Origin: Flavobacteriales bacterium
Lineage (GTDB): Bacteria; Bacteroidota; Bacteroidia; Flavobacteriales_D; Crocinitomicaceae
NCBI GenBank assembly: GCA_947470515.1
Contig: CANITF010000031.1
Span: 1 to 37,168, forward strand
Direction: 5' to 3'
DNA length: 37,168 nucleotides
Shown here: positions 32,551 to 37,168 of the stretch, piece by piece
Position numbering within the stretch: position 1 is the stretch's first letter
Layout: each line of letters begins with the position of its first letter
Translations under genes and position numbers: made by a program
Notes under the pieces: generated by a model
The model's input: the letters and a program-made list of their open reading frames with translations, nothing else
Database searches by the model: none
What the model was told of the DNA's origin: nothing

Positions 32551-33393
32551 ATGAAAAAGCAATTATTAGTTTTAATGTTACCAGCTTTTGCTATGCTAAG
32601 CTGTGGTGGAAGTAAAGAAAAAACAGAAAAACAAGCAATTACTATCAAGGGTAGTGATACAGTTTTGCCTTTAGCTCAAATGGAAGCTGAAAAATTGATG
32701 AAGCAAGATTCTTCGATTACCGTTTCAGTAATTGGTGGAGGAACAGGTGTTGGAATCACGGCATTACTAGAGGGGTCTACGGATATAGCAATGGCTTCAA
32801 GAGATTTGAAAACAGAAGAAGCACTTAAGTTCTCCGAAGCTAAAAAAGAAATAGAGAAAGTATTAATTGCTTATGATGCATTATCAGTAATTGTTCACCC
32901 AGGAAATAAAGTTTCACAATTAACACGAGAACAAATCGAAAAAATTTATACTGGAGAAATTAAGAACTGGAAAGAAGTTGGTGGTGAAGATTTAAAAATA
33001 GTTGCATATTCAAGAGAATCATCTTCTGGTACATATGAATATTTTAAAGAAGAAGTACTTGATGATAAAAACTATGCAACAGATGTATTAAGTATGCCTG
33101 CAACTGGAGCAATTGTTCAATCTGTAGGTCAAACAAAAGGCGCAATTGGTTATGTAGGATTAGCGTATCAAACAAAATCAGTTAAACAATTGGCTGTTTC
33201 TTATGATGAAGGAAAAACATTTATTGCACCTTCAGTTGCCGCTGCAAAAGATAAAACGTATCCTATTTCTCGACCTTTGTTTTTTATGTATGAGAAAGTT
33301 AATTCTGAGAAAGTAAAATCAATTATTGATTACACACTTTCAGAAGAAGGGCAAAAAATTGTGTTAGAAGTTGGATATGTTCCTTTAAAATAA
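32551..33393 (+). CDS. pstS: Phosphate ABC transporter substrate-binding lipoprotein
   Basis: The periplasmic phosphate receptor of the high-affinity Pst importer, 280 residues. The signal sequence ends in a lipobox with Cys18 (AMLSCGG), so it is a lipoprotein. Phosphate-contacting segments are recognisable: GSDTVLPL, GGGTGVGI, MASRDL, and the SRESSSGTYEYF loop whose Ser-Gly-Thr is typical of PstS. It is shorter than E. coli PstS and resembles the compact PstS-like form. A strong terminator-like hairpin follows, separating it from pstC, so more PstS than permease is probably made. A candidate Pho box lies 61-98 nt upstream of the start. Confidence 0.95.
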   Translation: MKKQLLVLMLPAFAMLSCGGSKEKTEKQAITIKGSDTVLPLAQMEAEKLMKQDSSITVSVIGGGTGVGITALLEGSTDIAMASRDLKTEEALKFSEAKKEIEKVLIAYDALSVIVHPGNKVSQLTREQIEKIYTGEIKNWKEVGGEDLKIVAYSRESSSGTYEYFKEEVLDDKNYATDVLSMPATGAIVQSVGQTKGAIGYVGLAYQTKSVKQLAVSYDEGKTFIAPSVAAAKDKTYPISRPLFFMYEKVNSEKVKSIIDYTLSEEGQKIVLEVGYVPLK

Positions 33394-33416
33394 TATTTCT
33401 CTCTTTTAATTTATTT

Positions 33417-33446
33417 GAGGCTGTCCCAAAAAGACAGCCTCTTTTT
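33417..33446 (+). terminator. Hairpin terminator/attenuator between pstS and pstC
   Basis: A 9-bp stem GAGGCTGTC/GACAGCCTC (33417-33425 with 33433-33441), 7-nt loop, followed by five T. It probably reduces read-through from pstS into pstCAB-phoU. Confidence 0.8.
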
Positions 33447-33504
33447 GTTTTAAAGCTTAATATTAAGATAACATTGGAACACCTTTTTATAGCGCTTACA
33501 TGTC

Positions 33505-33512
33505 TAATTTTG
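33505..33512 (+). promoter_or_regulatory. Possible internal promoter of pstCAB-phoU
   Basis: TAATTTTG, a perfect TAnnTTTG, 23 nt before the pstC GTG. No -33 TTG at the expected distance. With the hairpin upstream, it may give the permease genes basal expression independent of pstS. Confidence 0.4.
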
Positions 33513-33534
33513 TCGAACGAAAAAACAAATTAGA

Positions 33535-34743
33535 GTGAAAACGAATTACAAAAAATTTCAAGAGAAATTCATTGAAGGGCTTTTGATGCTAAGTGGAACA
33601 GTTACTAGTTTAACGGTTCTTCTTATTGTAGTGTTTTTGTTTAGCGAAGGTTTGGGCGTTTTTAATAAAAAGCCAATTGATGACGATTTTAACTTAACTA
33701 TTCATGCCGAAAATAGGATAAGTAAATTAAGTCCCAGTCAAGTAAAGAATATCTTTGATCAAAAAATAAAAAATTGGAAAGAAGTTGGGGGAAAAGATGA
33801 AAAAATTATTCTTTTTAAAATTGATGATATTTCAGATTTTTACACCGATGACCAATTAGGTAAAGATTTTAAGAATTTATCTTGGTGTATCAATGATTAC
33901 ATTGTTAAACACCGAGGTGTTATTGCTTTCTTTTCAAAAAAGTATATTTCAAAAAATTTCAAAGGAAAAATTTTAGATGTTGATAAGATCAAGGTCTCTG
34001 AGTTTTTGTCAGGTGATGAATGGTTTCCAACTGCTCGACCTGTGGCCCAAATGGGAGTTAAGCCATTAATTCTTGGGACATTGTGGGTAAGTTTAGGCGC
34101 AATTTTGATAGCATTGCCACTTGGTTTAGCCGCAGCAATTTACTTAAGTGAGATAGCTAACAGTAGAATTAGAAACATTCTAAAACCACTAATCGAATTG
34201 TTGGCTGGAATTCCTTCTGTTGTTTATGGATTCTTTGGATTGGTGATAATCGTTCCATTGATTCAACAACTATTTAATTTGCCAGTTGGAGAAACTGCTT
34301 TGGCTGGTAGTGTTGTTTTGGGAATTATGGCTTTGCCAACAATTATTACTATTTCTGAAGATGCAATGCGAAATACTCCTAGAGCGATGAAAGAAGCAAG
34401 TTTAGCTTTAGGGGCGTCTAAATGGCAAACTATTTATAAGGTAGTTATTCCACATTCTGCTTCTGGAATTACTGCGGGTGCTATTCTTGGAATTGGACGT
34501 GCCATTGGTGAAACAATGGCCGTTTTAATGGTTACGGGAAATGCTGCTATTATTCCAACAACGTTATTAGAGCCAGTTAGAACCATTCCCGCTACAATTG
34601 CAGCTGAACTTGGTGAAGCGCCAAATGGCGGGGTCCATTATCAAGCGTTGTTTGCTTTGGGTTGTATCTTATTTATCATCACTCTTGTCATTAATCTTTT
34701 AGTAGAATTTGTTACCAAGAGAAAAACATTGAGCAAACATTAA
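33535..34743 (+). CDS. pstC: Phosphate ABC transporter permease PstC with PstS-like insert
   Basis: One of the two membrane subunits of the Pst importer, 402 residues, from a GTG at 33535. After the first helix (about 15-37) there is an unusual extracytoplasmic insert (about 45-180), then the permease core with the EAA-type loop [20 protein letters not shown]. The insert contains IKNWKEVGG at 78-86, identical to residues 137-145 of PstS encoded just upstream, and other PstS-like strands, but the Ser-Gly-Thr phosphate loop is replaced. It looks like a degenerate half PstS grafted into the permease. The core is otherwise normal. It is followed by pstA after 4 nt. Confidence 0.92.
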   Translation: MKTNYKKFQEKFIEGLLMLSGTVTSLTVLLIVVFLFSEGLGVFNKKPIDDDFNLTIHAENRISKLSPSQVKNIFDQKIKNWKEVGGKDEKIILFKIDDISDFYTDDQLGKDFKNLSWCINDYIVKHRGVIAFFSKKYISKNFKGKILDVDKIKVSEFLSGDEWFPTARPVAQMGVKPLILGTLWVSLGAILIALPLGLAAAIYLSEIANSRIRNILKPLIELLAGIPSVVYGFFGLVIIVPLIQQLFNLPVGETALAGSVVLGIMALPTIITISEDAMRNTPRAMKEASLALGASKWQTIYKVVIPHSASGITAGAILGIGRAIGETMAVLMVTGNAAIIPTTLLEPVRTIPATIAAELGEAPNGGVHYQALFALGCILFIITLVINLLVEFVTKRKTLSKH

Positions 34744-34747
34744 TTTC

Positions 34748-35626
34748 ATGGACAAAGATTTAAAAATATCCAGAAAAAAGAAGATAAATCAGGCAATTGC
34801 TTTTAGTCTTTTTACCTTTTTAAGCTATTTTATTGTCGCAATTTTGTTTGTGATATTGGCCTTTTTGATATACAAAGGAATAGGTGTTTTAAGTTGGGGG
34901 TTTATCTCTGAAATGCCAACGGACGGAATGACATCAGGGGGAATTTATCCTGCAATTATTGGAACATTAATTTTAGTTTTTGGAAGTATGTTGTTTGCTT
35001 TTCCTGTCGGAGTTATGGCAGCAATATACATGAACGAATATGTTAAAGATGGTTGGATTAAACGTTTTATAAAGTTAATGACAAATAATTTGGCAGGTGT
35101 TCCATCCATTGTGTTTGGTTTGTTTGGTATGGCTTTATTTGTGAATAAACTTGAATTTGGCGATTCAATTTTAGCAGGCTCACTAACACTTGGTTTATTG
35201 GCACTTCCTGTTGTTATTCGAACGACTGAAGAAGCATTGAAAGCTGTTGATGACACATTTCGACAAGCAAGTTTAGGTCTTGGTGCTTCCAAATGGCAAA
35301 CAACAAGTAAAGTAGTTTTGCCAATTGCATTCCCAAATATAATAACTGGTTTAATTCTCTCTATTGGGCGTGTTTCTGGAGAGACAGCACCAATTCTATT
35401 TACTGTTGCAGCTTATTTCTTGCCAAAATTACCAAGTGGAATTTTTGATCAAGTAATGGCGCTACCTTACCACTTATATGTTATTTCAACGAGCGGAACG
35501 AACATTGAAAAATCGCGTGAAATGGCTTATGGAACAGCACTTATTTTGATAATAATTGTCCTAATATCTAATTTAGCAGCAAGCAGACTTAGAAAATATT
35601 TTGGCAAAAAAGTAAAAATGAATTGA
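34748..35626 (+). CDS. pstA: Phosphate ABC transporter permease PstA
   Basis: The second membrane subunit of the Pst importer, 292 residues with about six helices. The conserved permease segments are [13 protein letters not shown] (about 115-127) and the ATPase-coupling loop [21 protein letters not shown] (about 175-195), followed by [10 protein letters not shown]. It corresponds to PstC's core without the periplasmic insert. The stop codon TGA ends one base before the pstB ATG. Confidence 0.94.
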   Translation: MDKDLKISRKKKINQAIAFSLFTFLSYFIVAILFVILAFLIYKGIGVLSWGFISEMPTDGMTSGGIYPAIIGTLILVFGSMLFAFPVGVMAAIYMNEYVKDGWIKRFIKLMTNNLAGVPSIVFGLFGMALFVNKLEFGDSILAGSLTLGLLALPVVIRTTEEALKAVDDTFRQASLGLGASKWQTTSKVVLPIAFPNIITGLILSIGRVSGETAPILFTVAAYFLPKLPSGIFDQVMALPYHLYVISTSGTNIEKSREMAYGTALILIIIVLISNLAASRLRKYFGKKVKMN

Positions 35627-35627
35627 T

Positions 35628-36380
35628 ATGCATAAGATTGAATCAAAAAATGTAAATTTTTACTACGGAACGAATCAAGCACTAAAAGATATTTCTTTGA
35701 GTATTGAGAAAAACACAGTTACGGCATTAATTGGGCCTTCTGGTTGTGGTAAATCTACATATTTGAGATTGTTCAATAGAATGAACGATTTAATAGACAA
35801 CACAAAATTAGAGGGACAAATATTAATTGATGGAGTAGATATTTATGCTAAGAGCACGAATGTTGATACGTTAAGAAAGAATGTTGGAATGGTTTTTCAA
35901 AAACCAAATCCGTTTCCAAAAACGATATTTGAAAATGTAGCTTATGGTCTTCGTGTGAATGGTGTAACAGACAAAAAATTCATAGAAGAAAGGGTAATAA
36001 ATTCTATTCAACAAGTTGCTTTGTGGGATGAGGTTAAAGACAAATTAAAGAAATCTGCATTTGAATTATCTGGAGGTCAACAACAACGTTTGTGTATTGC
36101 TCGTGCCCTGGCTATTCAACCATCTGTAATTTTGATGGACGAACCAACGTCTGCTTTGGATCCTATTTCAACCGCTAAAATTGAAGAATTGGTGTACGAA
36201 TTAAAAGATAAATATACCATTGTTATTGTTACACATAATATGCAACAAGCAGGTAGAATTAGTGATACTACAGGGTTTTTCTATATGGGTGAATTGATAG
36301 AATTTGATCAAACTAAAAATATTTTTACGAATCCAAAGGAAGAACGAACACAGAATTATATAACTGGTAGATTCGGTTAA
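35628..36380 (+). CDS. pstB: Phosphate ABC transporter ATP-binding protein
   Basis: The ATPase of the Pst importer, 250 residues, cytosolic and peripheral. Walker A is GPSGCGKST (residues 36-44), the signature is LSGGQQQR (147-154), Walker B is [13 protein letters not shown] (167-179), and the switch region [13 protein letters not shown] follows. The Q-loop segment [17 protein letters not shown] is characteristic of PstB and separates it from other ABC ATPases. It is in tight order with pstA upstream; phoU follows after 40 nt. Confidence 0.96.
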   Translation: MHKIESKNVNFYYGTNQALKDISLSIEKNTVTALIGPSGCGKSTYLRLFNRMNDLIDNTKLEGQILIDGVDIYAKSTNVDTLRKNVGMVFQKPNPFPKTIFENVAYGLRVNGVTDKKFIEERVINSIQQVALWDEVKDKLKKSAFELSGGQQQRLCIARALAIQPSVILMDEPTSALDPISTAKIEELVYELKDKYTIVIVTHNMQQAGRISDTTGFFYMGELIEFDQTKNIFTNPKEERTQNYITGRFG

Positions 36381-36420
36381 TTCTACTTAATTTGGATAAT
36401 AATATTAAAAACGGAAACGC

Positions 36421-37098
36421 ATGTCACATCTTGATGTAGAACTAAAATTATTGAAAGCTGATACAATTGAGTATTGGAAGTTAGTTAATTCTCAATTGGC
36501 GAAAGGATATGATTCTTTGGTAGAAATGGACAAGGAATTGGCTTTAGAAATTATATCGATAGAAAAAAGAGTTAATGCCTTAGAAATTAAAATAGACAGA
36601 GATTGTGAAAATATTTTTGCCTTGTTTAATCCTGTTGCGGTTGATTTGAGATTTGTTTTGGCTGTTCTTAAGATCAACACAAATCTTGAACGAACAGGCG
36701 ATATTGCTGAAGGAATAGCAAAATTTGTGAATAATGTAGATGCTACTTTTGACAAAGAATTATTAAAACAAACTAGAGCTTTAGAAATGTTTCAATCAGC
36801 TAGAAACATGATGGATAGAGTGCTCGAAGCTTTTGAAAAAGAAGACACAAGTTTGGCTAGAAAGATTTTTAAAGAAGATGAAACATTGGATAAAATAAAT
36901 ATGGCTGCGAATTCAATTATTGCCAATTATATAAGAAGTAATGAAGGTAAAATTGAGCAAGCACTTTATTTATTATCGATAATTCGAAAGTTAGAGCGTG
37001 TTGGTGATCAAGCAAAAAACATGGCTGAAGAAATTGTATTTTATGTAGAAGCAAAGGTGCTAAAACACCTGTCTACAGTGGATAAAACAAAAAAGTAA
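36421..37098 (+). CDS. phoU: Phosphate signalling regulator PhoU
   Basis: A 225-residue helical protein made of two PhoU three-helix repeats. It links the Pst transporter to the PhoR-type kinase, keeping the Pho regulon off when phosphate is plentiful. The metal-site motifs ERTGDIAEGIA (first repeat, about residues 91-101) and ERVGDQAKNMAEEI (second repeat, about 191-204) are intact. It ends the pstSCAB-phoU run. No phoB/phoR genes are in the window. Confidence 0.93.
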   Translation: MSHLDVELKLLKADTIEYWKLVNSQLAKGYDSLVEMDKELALEIISIEKRVNALEIKIDRDCENIFALFNPVAVDLRFVLAVLKINTNLERTGDIAEGIAKFVNNVDATFDKELLKQTRALEMFQSARNMMDRVLEAFEKEDTSLARKIFKEDETLDKINMAANSIIANYIRSNEGKIEQALYLLSIIRKLERVGDQAKNMAEEIVFYVEAKVLKHLSTVDKTKK

Positions 37099-37118
37099 TG
37101 TAAATTATTATTTGTGAG

Positions 37119-37158
37119 AAGCCATCCGTCAGTCAATTGACGGACGGATGGCTTTTTT
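37119..37158 (+). terminator. Intrinsic terminator after phoU
   Basis: A 12-bp stem AAGCCATCCGTC/GACGGATGGCTT (37119-37130 with 37143-37154), followed by T residues. A smaller palindrome GTCAATTGAC sits in the loop. It closes the pst operon. Confidence 0.85.
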
Positions 37159-37168
37159 GTTTTTTAAA

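Overview
The window is A+T-rich bacterial chromosome from the Bacteroidota, most likely the order Flavobacteriales. The evidence is type IX secretion (T9SS) sorting domains on several proteins, the long IspG with a central insert, a cytochrome b558-type SdhCAB, a DUF4175 protein, and repeated use of the Bacteroidota promoter element TAnnTTTG, often only 12-23 nt before the gene. I cannot fix the genus; a Crocinitomicaceae/Fluviicola-like organism is a guess from gene content.

Layout. 1-434: A+T-rich leader of rpiB. 435-3563: rpiB; a secreted TlpA-like thioredoxin-fold protein (-); and, divergently, an ECF sigma factor with a membrane-anchored partner carrying a gliding/T9SS type B C-terminal domain. 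3560-6832 (-): a four-gene operon (NAD-dependent epimerase, CPBP-family membrane protein, short-chain dehydrogenase, 7-TM protein). 6904-8924 (-): tRNA-Cys, folB and gltX. 9096-15229 (+): a DUF4175 coiled-coil protein, an RsbW-like ATPase, ybeY and mnmG, with three parS-like palindromes around mnmG. 15289-17220 (-): ispG. 17393-20147 (+): fatty acid desaturase, YjbR-like protein, Hsp15-like S4 protein and an outer-membrane beta-barrel candidate. 20224-23921 (-): two paralogous secreted PA-domain/T9SS proteins. 24035-27833 (-): sdhCAB, with a probable gene relic between sdhA and sdhB. 28001-29844: a tiny T9SS-tailed protein, an S66 LD-carboxypeptidase and tadA. 30103-37098: a phosphate island, with pit and its DUF47 partner (-) divergent from pstS-pstC-pstA-pstB-phoU (+).

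How it fits together. Most genes are core housekeeping: isoprenoid, folate, tRNA charging and modification, ribosome maturation, TCA cycle and membrane lipid desaturation. The phosphate island joins a PiT carrier and a complete high-affinity Pst importer across one divergent control region that holds 11-bp-spaced TTAAC-like repeats resembling a Pho box. The parS-like sites suggest that the mnmG region is a chromosome-partitioning centromere near the replication origin.

The most interesting observations are the parS cluster, one site of which is embedded in the ybeY coding sequence; the sigma factor paired with a T9SS-domain membrane protein; a degenerate PstS-like segment inside PstC; a repeat-bearing loop in the PiT carrier; the four-helix-bundle gene relic inside the sdh operon; and a 119-bp inverted-repeat structure abutting the pit stop codon. 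I found no intact insertion sequence, prophage or CRISPR array.
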